The notes beneath the pieces are model-generated. The model worked only from the letters and a program-made list of their open reading frames with translations. It was not told where the DNA came from and ran no database searches. The position numbers and the translations under genes were made by a program. This document shows, piece after piece, positions 1 to 7,759 of a stretch of 64,000 nt of DNA; the first letter of the stretch is position 1, and every line of letters starts with the position of its first letter. The stretch is from Stenotrophomonas maltophilia (GTDB lineage: Bacteria > Pseudomonadota > Gammaproteobacteria > Xanthomonadales > Xanthomonadaceae): positions 1,397,750 through 1,461,749 of the forward strand of contig DEVL01000003.1 of the NCBI GenBank assembly GCA_002363385.1, written 5' to 3'.

Positions 1-1035
1 GAAATCGATGACCACCAGGCCACCCAGATCGCGCAGGCGCAGCTGGCGGGCCACTTCTTCGGCCGCTTCCAGGTTGGTCTGGAAGGCGGTGTCCTCGATG
101 TCGCTGCCCTTGGTGGCGCGCGAGGAGTTGACGTCGATGGCGGTCAGCGCTTCGGTCTGGTCGACCACGATCGAGCCGCCCGACGGCAGGCGGACGTTGC
201 GTTCATACGCGCCTTCGATCTGCGATTCGATCTGGAAGCGGTTGAACAGCGGGATGTCGTCCTTGTAATGCTTGAGCTTGCGCAGGGTCTGCGGCATCAC
301 CTGCTGCATGAACTCCTGGGCGGTCTCGTACAGCTCTTCGGTGTCCACCAGGATCTCGCCGACATCGGCGCGCAGGTAGTCACGCAGGGCGCGCACGATC
401 AGGCGCGATTCCTGGTAGATCAGGAACGAGGCGGGCTTGGTCAGTGCCGCTTCGGCGATCGACTTCCAGACCTGCAGCAGGTAATCCAGATCCCACTGCA
501 ACTCTTCGGCATCGCGGCCGACGCCGGCGGTGCGGATGATCACGCCCATGTCGTCAGGGATGTTCAGCTTGTCCAGCGCTTCTTTCAGCGCGGCGCGGTC
601 TTCGCCTTCGATGCGACGCGAGACGCCACCGGCGCTCGGCGAGTTCGGCATCAGGACCATGTAGCGGCCGGCCAGCGAGATGAACGTGGTCAGGGCAGCG
701 CCCTTGTTGCCGCGCTCTTCCTTGTCAACCTGGACCACGACTTCCTGGCCTTCACGCAGCAGCTCGCGGATGCCGGCCTTGTTGTGGTCCACGCCTGCCT
801 GGAAGTAATCGCGGGAGATTTCCTTCAGCGGCAGGAAGCCATGGCGCTCGCCGCCGTATTCGACGAAAGCGGCCTCCAGCGAAGGCTCAAGGCGCGTGAT
901 GCGGCCCTTGTAGATGTTCGACTTCTTCTGTTCCTTGGACGGCTGTTCGATGTCGATGTCGTACAGCGTCTGGCCATCCACGATGGCTACCCGCAGCTCT
1001 TCAGCCTGCGTGGCATTGATCAGCATTCGCTTCAT
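1..1035 (-). CDS. rne: Ribonuclease E, N-terminal catalytic part (truncated by window edge)
   Basis: Endoribonuclease that starts mRNA decay and processes structured RNAs. 345 codons are visible, reading leftward off the window. The start MKRMLINATQ is the conserved RNase E/G beginning, followed by an S1-like RNA-binding segment (about residues 37-120). Near the left edge are both metal-binding aspartates of the family: D301 in TAIDVNSSRAT and D344 in GGLVVIDF, equivalent to D303 and D346 of E. coli RNase E. An SD-like GAGGAA lies 8 nt before the ATG but sits in a predicted hairpin. The C-terminal scaffold lies outside the window, so RNase G is not excluded by sequence, but divergent rluC next door is the usual rne neighbourhood. 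Confidence 0.95.
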   Translation of the reverse strand, partial: MKRMLINATQAEELRVAIVDGQTLYDIDIEQPSKEQKKSNIYKGRITRLEPSLEAAFVEYGGERHGFLPLKEISRDYFQAGVDHNKAGIRELLREGQEVVVQVDKEERGNKGAALTTFISLAGRYMVLMPNSPSAGGVSRRIEGEDRAALKEALDKLNIPDDMGVIIRTAGVGRDAEELQWDLDYLLQVWKSIAEAALTKPASFLIYQESRLIVRALRDYLRADVGEILVDTEELYETAQEFMQQVMPQTLRKLKHYKDDIPLFNRFQIESQIEGAYERNVRLPSGGSIVVDQTEALTAIDVNSSRATKGSDIEDTAFQTNLEAAEEVARQLRLRDLGGLVVIDF

Positions 1036-1438
1036 TCTTGCGTTCCTCGCGCGCTGCTACCGCGCGGAACGCCATGGGGTTTCGCTTCTGGTCACGCTTC
1101 ACCGCCCATCGCGCATGCGCGGGGAGGGCGGTTTGGGTTTCCAGCGCTACAACACCACGGCAGGCCGCGGGAGCGCTTCATTTGTTTTGGTTTGGGTGTA
1201 ACGGGGCCGGAGGCAGCTTTCAGCCAGGCTGGAGCGCCACAGGGACATGTTCAGCGCGAATGCGTGTCAGACATCCGGCGATGGCCGGGACCGCCGGTGA
1301 GCCGCTAACATGGCCGCCCCGGGGGCGGTGGCTGCGCACTGTGCCGGAATCGCGGGAAGTCGGGCTTCTGGCCCAGAGCAACTTCCAACGAAATCAATCC
1401 CTTATCTCGCCCGCCGAGTGTAACAGAATAAAAGGCCA
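1036..1438. other. Divergent intergenic region between rne and rluC
   Basis: 403 bp without a convincing gene. It must hold the rne leader on the minus strand and the rluC promoter on the plus strand. Visible structure: an SD-sequestering hairpin next to the rne start (1042-1070) and a GC-rich palindrome near 1312-1328. Long untranslated leaders upstream of rne are known in other gammaproteobacteria, where RNase E cleaves its own leader. Promoter hexamers could not be assigned with confidence. Confidence 0.6.
1042..1070 (-). promoter_or_regulatory. Hairpin in rne leader covering the Shine-Dalgarno sequence
   Basis: On the mRNA (minus strand) GTTCC plus CGCGC pairs with GCGCG plus GGAAC, giving 10 bp with a 2-nt bulge and a 7-nt loop. 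The 3' arm contains the GAGGAA that would serve as ribosome binding site for rne. The hairpin ends 6 nt before the start codon. Confidence 0.5.
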
Positions 1439-2416
1439 ATGACCGTTACCGAGCCCACCCCCAAAGCCGCTGAAGCCATGACCAGCGTACGTATCATCAC
1501 TGTCCCGGCCGACCGCGCCGGGCAACGCCTGGACAACTTCCTGCTCGGCCAGCTCAAGGGTGCACCGCGCAGCCTGATCTACAAGCTCGTCCGCAGTGGC
1601 CAGGTCCGCGTGAACGGCGGCCGCGCCAAGGCCGAGCGCAAACTCGAAGGCGGCGACGAAGTGCGGGTTCCGCCTGTCCGTCTGAACGAAGAGGGCGACA
1701 AGGCAGGTCCGCCCCCGGCATTCATGAAACGGCTGGAAGATGCCATCGTGTTCGAAGACGATCGGCTGCTGGCGTTGAACAAACCGTCGGGCGTGGCCAG
1801 CCATGGCGGCAGCGGCATCAGCTTCGGCGCGATCGAAACCCTGCGCGCGCTGCGCCCGGGCAAGAGCCTGGAGCTGGTCCACCGGCTGGACCGCGATACC
1901 TCGGGCCTGCTGATCGTGGCCAAGAAGCGCTCGGCCCTGAGCGAGCTGCAGGCGCTGCTGCGGGAAGACCACGGTGCCGGCATCCGCAAGCGCTACCTGA
2001 CCCTGCTCGCCGGCCGCATGCCCGATGGCACCATGACCGTGGACGCCCCGCTGCACGTGGGCCTGCGCCAGGGCGGCGAGCGGCATGTGCAGGTCAATCC
2101 GATCGGCAAGGAGTCGATCAGCCACTTCAAGGTGCTGGAGCGCAAGGGCGGGCATTCGTACTGCGAGGTGCGCATCGAGACCGGCCGCACCCATCAGATC
2201 CGCGTGCATGCCCAACATCTGGGGCATCCCGTCGCAGGTGACGACAAATACGGCGATCCGGACGTCAACAAGCGGCTTCGTGAGCAGATCGGTCTGAAAC
2301 GTCTGTTCCTGCACGCGGCCTCGCTGGAGTTCGCGCTGGATGCGGGCAAGACGCCGTACCTGATCAATGCACCGCTGGCCGAGGAGCTGGTCGAGGTGCT
2401 CAACCGGTTGAAGTGA
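1439..2416 (+). CDS. rluC: 23S rRNA pseudouridine synthase RluC
   Basis: 325 aa. Converts specific uridines of 23S rRNA to pseudouridine (positions 955, 2504 and 2580 in E. coli). An N-terminal S4 RNA-binding domain (about residues 25-85, QRLDNFLLGQLK...RVNGGR) is followed by an RluA-type catalytic domain. The signature HRLDRDTSGLL has catalytic Asp at residue 151, and GRTHQIRVH, another family motif, is present. Length matches RluC (319 aa in E. coli). Divergent to rne, as in enterobacteria. RluD is the nearest alternative; the rne linkage favours RluC. Confidence 0.93.
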   Translation: MTVTEPTPKAAEAMTSVRIITVPADRAGQRLDNFLLGQLKGAPRSLIYKLVRSGQVRVNGGRAKAERKLEGGDEVRVPPVRLNEEGDKAGPPPAFMKRLEDAIVFEDDRLLALNKPSGVASHGGSGISFGAIETLRALRPGKSLELVHRLDRDTSGLLIVAKKRSALSELQALLREDHGAGIRKRYLTLLAGRMPDGTMTVDAPLHVGLRQGGERHVQVNPIGKESISHFKVLERKGGHSYCEVRIETGRTHQIRVHAQHLGHPVAGDDKYGDPDVNKRLREQIGLKRLFLHAASLEFALDAGKTPYLINAPLAEELVEVLNRLK

Positions 2417-2425
2417 ACCGGCCCA

Positions 2426-3235
2426 TCACCACTTGAACAGCACCAGGCTGATCGCCAGGCTTCCCATCCCGGCCACCAGGCCGTACACGGTCTCGTGGCC
2501 CTTGGCGTAGCGCTTGGCCGCCGGCAGCAGTTCGTCCAGGGCCAGGAACACCATCACCCCGGAGATGATGCCGAACACCCAGCCGAAGGTGGCGTGGTTG
2601 AGCACACCTGACAGCGCGACATACCCGATCGCCGCGCCGATCGGCTCGGCCAGACCGGACAGCAGGCTGGCGCCGAACGCGTAGAACTTGTTCTGCGTGG
2701 CGAAATACACCGGGACCGCGATCGCGATGCCCTCGGGGATGTTGTGGATCGCGATGGCGAAGGCCAGCGGCATGCCCACCGACGGGCTTTCCAGCGTGGC
2801 GAAGAACGTGGCCAGGCCCTCGGGGAAGTTGTGCGCGGTGATCGCCACCGCCGTCAGCAGGCCGACCCGCTTGATGTAGGCCTTGTTGTTGTCACGGAAC
2901 AGAGGGTCCTGCTTGTCCAGGCTTTCGTGCGGGTTCGGGATCAGATGGTCGATGACCACGATCAGCAGCACGCCTACCAGGAAGGCCGCGGTGCCATACG
3001 CGAAGCCCAGCCGGGCGTCGTAGGCCTGGGTGAATGAATCGATCGCCTTGTTGAGGATCTCGGTCAGGGAGACGAAGACCATCGCCCCACCGGCAAAGGC
3101 CAGGCCGAACGCCAGCAGGCGCGGGTTGGGCCGGCGGGAGAACAGCACCATGAGGCTGCCGAGCGCGGTAGCCAGGCCGGCGGCCAACGTGACCGCCAGG
3201 GCGATCCACAGGTTTTCACTGGAAATATCAGGCAT
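2426..3235 (-). CDS. zupT: ZIP family divalent metal transporter (ZupT-like)
   Basis: 269 aa inner-membrane protein predicted to import zinc and other divalent metals. About eight hydrophobic segments. The two ZIP hallmark helices are intact: AHNFPEGLATF (TM4) and IHNIPEGIAIAVP (TM5), which carry the His/Asn/Glu metal ligands. The start MPDISSENLW was chosen because upstream codons are Arg/Pro-rich and unlike a ZIP N-terminus. Convergent with rluC, 9 bp apart and without an obvious terminator. Substrate range cannot be told from sequence. Confidence 0.88.
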   Translation of the reverse strand: MPDISSENLWIALAVTLAAGLATALGSLMVLFSRRPNPRLLAFGLAFAGGAMVFVSLTEILNKAIDSFTQAYDARLGFAYGTAAFLVGVLLIVVIDHLIPNPHESLDKQDPLFRDNNKAYIKRVGLLTAVAITAHNFPEGLATFFATLESPSVGMPLAFAIAIHNIPEGIAIAVPVYFATQNKFYAFGASLLSGLAEPIGAAIGYVALSGVLNHATFGWVFGIISGVMVFLALDELLPAAKRYAKGHETVYGLVAGMGSLAISLVLFKW

Positions 3236-3342
3236 CCGCCAACGCGTCCTTGTAGAAGTGCAGCACGCCCCGGGCATTGGCACCGGGGCGTGGAGTAGGG
3301 AGCACGAGGTTTGCGGCGGCTGACCTCAACACACTGCGCCGA

Positions 3343-3762
3343 TCAGCCGCCGCGACGCAGCCGTTCTTCAACCGCGAAGCACTGGTCGGGCTTGGGCTGC
3401 GGCGGGTTGAAGCTGACCGGCACCTGGATCGTGGTCGGGACCGTCTGCCCGGCGCGGGTGGCCGCCTTGAACTGCCAGGCCTGTACGGCCTTCTGCGCCT
3501 GCTCGTCGAGCTGGGCATTGCCGCTGCCACTGGCGAGCTGAACCTGGCTGGGCTTGCCGTCAGCGGCGATGGTCACCTTGAAGGTGCTGGTGCCGCCGAT
3601 CCCCTGGCAGGCCAGTTCGATCGGGTACTCCGGCGGTGGTGTCTTGACCGCGGCGACTTCGGTCGGCGCAGCGACCGGTGCAGCCGGTTCGGCGGGTGTC
3701 TTGTTACAGCCGGCCAGGGCGGCCAGGGCAAGGCTGGACAGTGCGATGTACTGCAGTTTCAT
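3343..3762 (-). CDS. Lipoprotein with TonB-C-like domain
   Basis: 139 aa. The signal peptide ends in lipobox LAGC (Cys at residue 19). After a Pro/Ala-rich linker (about 23-45), residues 50-125 resemble the C-terminal domain of TonB-family energy transducers (STFKVTIAADGKPSQV, ending VPVSF). There is no N-terminal TonB transmembrane anchor, so it cannot work as a classical TonB. It may be a free periplasmic or outer-membrane lipoprotein binding a TonB-box-like partner. The next gene downstream on this strand is zupT, about 107 bp away. Function unknown. Confidence 0.75.
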   Translation of the reverse strand: MKLQYIALSSLALAALAGCNKTPAEPAAPVAAPTEVAAVKTPPPEYPIELACQGIGGTSTFKVTIAADGKPSQVQLASGSGNAQLDEQAQKAVQAWQFKAATRAGQTVPTTIQVPVSFNPPQPKPDQCFAVEERLRRGG

Positions 3763-3766
3763 GGGC

Positions 3767-4108
3767 TTACTCCGTCAGGGCCGAGGCTTTCGCCGCGCAG
3801 ATGAAGTCGTTCTCGCTCAGGCCGCCCACATCGTGGGTGGAGAAGCGCACCACGGCGCGGTCGTAATGCACGCCAAGGTCCGGGTGGTGGTCTTCGCGAT
3901 GGGCCACCCAGGCCAGCGCGTTCACGAAGGCCATGGTGCCGTGGTAGTTATCGAAGCGGAAGGTGCGGGTCAGCGCCTGGCCGGCCTCGGCCAGCTCCCA
4001 GCCAGGCACCTGGGCCAGCAGCTCGGTGACCCGGGCGGTGCCGAGCTTGTGGTCGCTGCCTTTGCGCGGCACGCAGTGCGCGTGCGCCAGCGGAATCAGG
4101 TCGGCCAT
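3767..4108 (-). CDS. phhB: Pterin-4a-carbinolamine dehydratase
   Basis: 113 aa. Dehydrates 4a-hydroxytetrahydrobiopterin to regenerate the pterin cofactor of phenylalanine hydroxylase. The family signature is present in REDHHPDLGVHYDRAVV, whose adjacent histidines are catalytic. Start MADLIPLAHAHCVPRK is supported by GGAGG 5 nt upstream. Only 4 bp separate it from the lipoprotein downstream on the same strand, so the two are probably cotranscribed. No phhA is in the window. Confidence 0.93.
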   Translation of the reverse strand: MADLIPLAHAHCVPRKGSDHKLGTARVTELLAQVPGWELAEAGQALTRTFRFDNYHGTMAFVNALAWVAHREDHHPDLGVHYDRAVVRFSTHDVGGLSENDFICAAKASALTE

Positions 4109-4186
4109 GGGTTCCTCCACATCTGTATGACTGAACAATGCGCGGTCCGGTGTATAAACCGAATGAGCGCATCACAAGGGATTGGC

Positions 4187-4192
4187 TAGAAT
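4187..4192 (+). promoter_or_regulatory. Candidate -10 box of nfuA (leaderless transcript)
   Basis: TAGAAT ends 6 nt before the nfuA ATG, which would put the transcription start on the start codon. No Shine-Dalgarno sequence precedes the gene, consistent with a leaderless mRNA. The -35 region is weak. Confidence 0.35.
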
Positions 4193-4198
4193 AGCCCG

Positions 4199-4798
4199 AT
4201 GATCCAGATATCCGACACTGCCCAATCCTATTTCCGCAAGCTGATCGAACGTGAGGCCGTGCCCGGCATGGGTGTGCGCCTGACCGCCGTCGATGCGGGT
4301 ACCCCGCGCGCCGATGCCCGCCTGGAGTTCGCTGATCCCAGTGAACTGCTCGGTGACGAGTGGGCGGTGGACTGCGATGGCTTCACCCTCTATGTGGCCG
4401 CCACCAGTGTGGCCTGGGTCGATGGCGCCGAGATCGATTTCGTCACCAGTGCTACCGGCAGCCAGCAGTTGACCATCAAGGCCCCCAAGATCAAGGGCGA
4501 GGCGCCGACCGAAGGCTCCTCGCTGGTCGAGCGCGTGCGCTGGGTGGTCGAGAACGAAGTCAATCCGCAGCTGGCGTCGCACGGTGGCAAAGTCGCGGTG
4601 CAGGAAGTTTCCGCTGATGGCGTGGTGTTGCTGCGTTTCGGCGGCGGCTGCCAGGGCTGCGGCATGGCCGATGTCACGCTCAAGCAGGGGATTGAAAAGA
4701 CCCTGATGGGGCGGGTGCCGGGCATCACTGCGGTGCGCGACGCGACCGACCACGAGAGTGGCGACGCGCCGTACATTCCCCGCGGCACGGCAGCCTGA
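4199..4798 (+). CDS. nfuA: Fe-S biogenesis protein NfuA
   Basis: 199 aa. Carries Fe-S clusters to target apoproteins, especially under oxidative stress or iron limitation. The N-terminal half (1-100) is a degenerate A-type carrier domain without its usual cysteines; the C-terminal half is an Nfu domain with C151-x-x-C154 in GGGCQGCGMADV, which binds a bridging [4Fe-4S] cluster at the dimer interface. This two-domain layout and length match E. coli NfuA (191 aa). There is no ribosome binding site; see the candidate -10 immediately upstream. Confidence 0.95.
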   Translation: MIQISDTAQSYFRKLIEREAVPGMGVRLTAVDAGTPRADARLEFADPSELLGDEWAVDCDGFTLYVAATSVAWVDGAEIDFVTSATGSQQLTIKAPKIKGEAPTEGSSLVERVRWVVENEVNPQLASHGGKVAVQEVSADGVVLLRFGGGCQGCGMADVTLKQGIEKTLMGRVPGITAVRDATDHESGDAPYIPRGTAA

Positions 4799-4807
4799 TT
4801 CCGCTGC

Positions 4808-6562
4808 GTGCCACTGCGCCGGGCTGACGACATCCTCGAGTGGCTGCTGGCACGCCAGCCGGACACGCGCTTTCTTGAAAAAACCACGGGCCTCCCCTAT
4901 GGGTGGGGCCTGTGGCTGCGTGCGTTGTCGCCGTTGCCGCGGCCGTTCCGGGCCAGCGAAGTGCTGGCCGAGCTGGCCCAGCGCGCGCCGGTGCCGCACG
5001 GCGGGCGCCTGCCCGAACTGAGTTTCGTCCAGGCGATGCGTCGCTTGCTCTGGCAGGGCTGGGATCCGGCGCCGCGCGATCAGCGCTGGATGCGATGGAC
5101 GTCGGCGGTGATCAGCGCGCTGCTGCATCTGATATTCGCACTGTTGCTGCTGTGGGTGGCCTTGATCCGGCCGCCGAGCGAGCCGGAGCAGGGCGGTGAG
5201 AGTGGCCGCGTGCAGGTCGCGTTCGTCGGCCGTGGCACCCCGCAACAGGAAGAGGGTGGCCAGCCTGCCGCAGCCGAACCTGCCACTGCTGAAGCCGCCA
5301 TCGCGGCTGCAATGGCCAATGCCCAGGCGATGGCCCAGGCCGAAGCCGATGCGCGCGAGCCGTCCGCATCCGCGCCGCAGCCCTCTTCCACGCCCGTGCC
5401 GCCCAGCGAACCGCAGCCGGCGCCCCCCTCGCCAGCGACACCGGCGGTGGAGCAGCCGCTCCAGGCGACGGACGTGGCCCAGGCGACATCCGATTTCGTG
5501 GTGCCGCCCACCAGCGTGCCCCGCACCGAGGTGCGCGTGGTCACGCGTGATCCGCAGGACATCGCCGTGCGCGAGCGCACCGTGGTGACTGTGGAAGCGC
5601 CGGCGCCACGCAGCAACCTACCAACGCCGCGCGCGGTGGAGCCGCAACTGCGTACGCCCGACGTGAGCGTGCAGGAACGCCAGGTCGCCATCGTCGAGGC
5701 GCCGACACCGACTGTCACGGTGCCGGGCCCACAGGTGGAGGCCGCCGTGCCGCAACGCGAGCTGCAGGTGCGCGAGCGCGAGATCCGGCCGGTTACCGCG
5801 CCTGCGGTGACCGTCGCCACGCTGCCTGCGCGCGAGATGACCGTCCCGGGACGATCCGCGGAGGTCGCCGTGCGCGAACGTGCCGTGCCCAATGCCGCAC
5901 CACGCCCGTCGCCACCGTCGCCAACTGCGCCGAGCAGCACTGCCACGGCATCGGCGCCTTCCACTCCCGCAGGCGCCACCCGTGCGCCCGCCAACCGCGC
6001 GTCGACGCCTGCAGCTTCGCCCGCCAGCCAGGCGGCAGCGGCCCCGGGCAACTGGGCAACCCCGAATCGCGCGGACGACTGGGGTGCAGCCAATCACCCG
6101 CAGGATGCCGATCTCAACGGGCGGGCGGTCAGCGCGACAGGCAAGAGCGGCGGCAGCCTGTTCAACGCAGATGGCAGCGTGCGCGTGCCAGGGCAGGCGG
6201 GAGCAGGCAACACCGAGCGCGGTGCACCCGGCGGCGAGAAGGACGGATGGAGCAAGGAGCGCATCGCGCGGTCCGGCACGTGGCTCAAGCGCCCGCCGTA
6301 CGACTACACCCCGACCTCGTTCGACAAGTACTGGGCGCCCAACGAATCGCTGCTGGCCGAGTGGGTCCGCAAGGGCATCAAGGCGGTCGAGATCCCGATC
6401 CCGGGCACAAGCTCGACAATCTCCTGCGTGATTTCCGTCCTGCAGTTCGGTGGCGGGTGCGGCCTGAGTGATCCGAACATGCAGGACCAGCCGGCCATCG
6501 CGCGGCCGCCGCCGGACATCCCGTTCAAGAAAGAACTGCAGGAAGACAACGGCAGCCGATGA
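4808..6562 (+). CDS. Transmembrane repetitive protein, Pro/Ala/Val-rich
   Basis: 584 aa, GTG start 9 bp after nfuA. Residues 1-95 form a soluble N-terminal domain; one strong membrane helix lies at about 97-120. A long low-complexity periplasmic region follows: Ala/Gln-rich (150-180), Pro/Ser/Ala-rich (180-215), then about 215-370 with loosely repeated units built on (R/Q)ER(x)V(V/A)xVEAPxP and VRERxV. The C-terminal ~110 residues are folded-looking and hold two cysteines (in ISCVISVLQ and GGGCGLSD). The layout resembles a cell-envelope-spanning TonB-like protein, but no TonB C-terminal domain is recognisable. Similar proteins sit beside nfuA in Xanthomonas; no function is known to me. Confidence 0.8.
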   Translation: MPLRRADDILEWLLARQPDTRFLEKTTGLPYGWGLWLRALSPLPRPFRASEVLAELAQRAPVPHGGRLPELSFVQAMRRLLWQGWDPAPRDQRWMRWTSAVISALLHLIFALLLLWVALIRPPSEPEQGGESGRVQVAFVGRGTPQQEEGGQPAAAEPATAEAAIAAAMANAQAMAQAEADAREPSASAPQPSSTPVPPSEPQPAPPSPATPAVEQPLQATDVAQATSDFVVPPTSVPRTEVRVVTRDPQDIAVRERTVVTVEAPAPRSNLPTPRAVEPQLRTPDVSVQERQVAIVEAPTPTVTVPGPQVEAAVPQRELQVREREIRPVTAPAVTVATLPAREMTVPGRSAEVAVRERAVPNAAPRPSPPSPTAPSSTATASAPSTPAGATRAPANRASTPAASPASQAAAAPGNWATPNRADDWGAANHPQDADLNGRAVSATGKSGGSLFNADGSVRVPGQAGAGNTERGAPGGEKDGWSKERIARSGTWLKRPPYDYTPTSFDKYWAPNESLLAEWVRKGIKAVEIPIPGTSSTISCVISVLQFGGGCGLSDPNMQDQPAIARPPPDIPFKKELQEDNGSR

Positions 6563-6574
6563 GGCTGCGCAGCG

Positions 6575-7021
6575 TTACGGCTGTACTGCGTCGCTCGCAT
6601 CCACGCCCGCGTCCTGCAACGCCACGAACGCCCAGAACGGCACGTTGCTCTCGCCCCAGTAGCGGCAGGCTTCGTCGAGCACATCCAGCAGCGTGTCGAA
6701 TTCCGCGCCCGCCTCGCTGCGCAACGCATCGGCATCGTTGAAGAACAGCGCATAGCCGTTGGCCGGCAGCCAGGCCAGGTCGCGCAGGTTGTCGGTCAGT
6801 GCATCCCAGTTGCCACCAAAGCCGGTCGGGAAATCCAGGCGCGCGGCCAGCCGCATCAGCAGCGTGCGCTTGTCCTGGCAGCCGGCCAGATCGATCTGGA
6901 TCACACGCAGGCCGGCATCGCGCATCGCGGCCGACAACGGGGCGACATCGTCATTGCCGATCGCATAGATGCCGGCGTTGTTGATGTCGTGCAGGCCCAA
7001 CTCGAATCCGTCATGCGTCAT
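6575..7021 (-). CDS. Barstar family ribonuclease inhibitor
   Basis: 148 aa, cytoplasmic, no signal peptide. The central part has the barstar pattern: DLAGCQDKRTLLMRLAARL, then FGGNWDALTDNLRDLAWLP, where barstar places its RNase-contacting helix and the conserved NWDAL. Barstar itself is 89 aa, so this belongs to the longer YhcO-like class. Its ATG overlaps the stop of the upstream RNase gene by 4 bp (ATGA), so the two are translationally coupled. Predicted to protect the cell from that RNase before export. Confidence 0.9.
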   Translation of the reverse strand: MTHDGFELGLHDINNAGIYAIGNDDVAPLSAAMRDAGLRVIQIDLAGCQDKRTLLMRLAARLDFPTGFGGNWDALTDNLRDLAWLPANGYALFFNDADALRSEAGAEFDTLLDVLDEACRYWGESNVPFWAFVALQDAGVDASDAVQP

Positions 7022-7491
7022 TGCCAGCTCCCGGCAGGTGGAACGTCGAAACTGCGGAACGTTTCATAGTGATCATCGGTATAGAACCAGCCAGTAGGGG
7101 GTGTGCCGCCGGTGACGATTCGCCGTGCGCCGCGATTGCCGGCACCGGGCGTGTCCACCGTGTATTCGTGGTAGTAGCCGCGCGGCCGCTGCGGCAGGCG
7201 TTGTTCGCGGTTGCTGAAGACGCTGCCGTCCTGCCGGTGCGGGAACGGACCGCCGCGCTGGATGAGTGCAATGGTGTCGCGCGCTTCGGCGGGCAGGAAC
7301 GGGGGCAGGGGATCGCGCGCTGCCTTCGCCGAGGCTGGCGATGACGTCGGTGCACCGGTGACCGGCGCGGCATCGGGCTGGGTCAGCGATGGCGCGAACT
7401 GCGGCGCGGGCGGGCGCTGGGCGAGCTTGATGGCGGCCAGCCCACCGACCAGGAGCACGATGGCGATCAACAACAGCAGCGGCTTGCGCAT
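7018..7491 (-). CDS. Exported guanyl-specific ribonuclease (N1/T1/barnase family)
   Basis: 157 aa. The N-terminal hydrophobic segment (3-24) is a signal peptide or membrane anchor, followed by a Pro/Ala-rich linker (25-60). Residues 62-150 match the microbial RNase fold. Likely catalytic residues are E109 (GYYHEYTVDTPG), R123/R124 (GARRIVTGG) and H141 (FYTDDHYETF), in the order Glu-Arg-His expected for this family. Coupled to the downstream barstar-like gene. Could be a secreted nutrient RNase, a contact or effector toxin, or a periplasmic enzyme; no secretion-system adaptor domain is visible. Confidence 0.85.
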   Translation of the reverse strand: MRKPLLLLIAIVLLVGGLAAIKLAQRPPAPQFAPSLTQPDAAPVTGAPTSSPASAKAARDPLPPFLPAEARDTIALIQRGGPFPHRQDGSVFSNREQRLPQRPRGYYHEYTVDTPGAGNRGARRIVTGGTPPTGWFYTDDHYETFRSFDVPPAGSWQ

Positions 7492-7759
7492 GGGAGGCCA
7501 AGAGCGTTGGGCGAGGCGACTACTCTACTGCGATCATCGGCCCGCACGGTGAGGCCCAGCCGAACAGGCGTGCTGCATTGCGAGCACGTGCGCCGCGCGT
7601 GCGTGCCACCGTCACTTTCGCGTAACGATCCCGACACGCCATCGACCGCGCAGGACGAAGTTTCCTTTACATGGCCCTTGGTAAGCTCATCGGCCATCCC
7701 CATCATCGACTCCGCAACGCCCGGTCTTTGCCGGGTGAGTGAGCTACCAGGAGAACCAC

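Noticed and set aside
268..1308. Long plus-strand open frame (346 codons) opposite rne
   Set aside because: It is antisense to a clear RNase E coding sequence and reads as His/Gln/Arg-rich low-quality protein, typical of shadow frames in GC-rich DNA.
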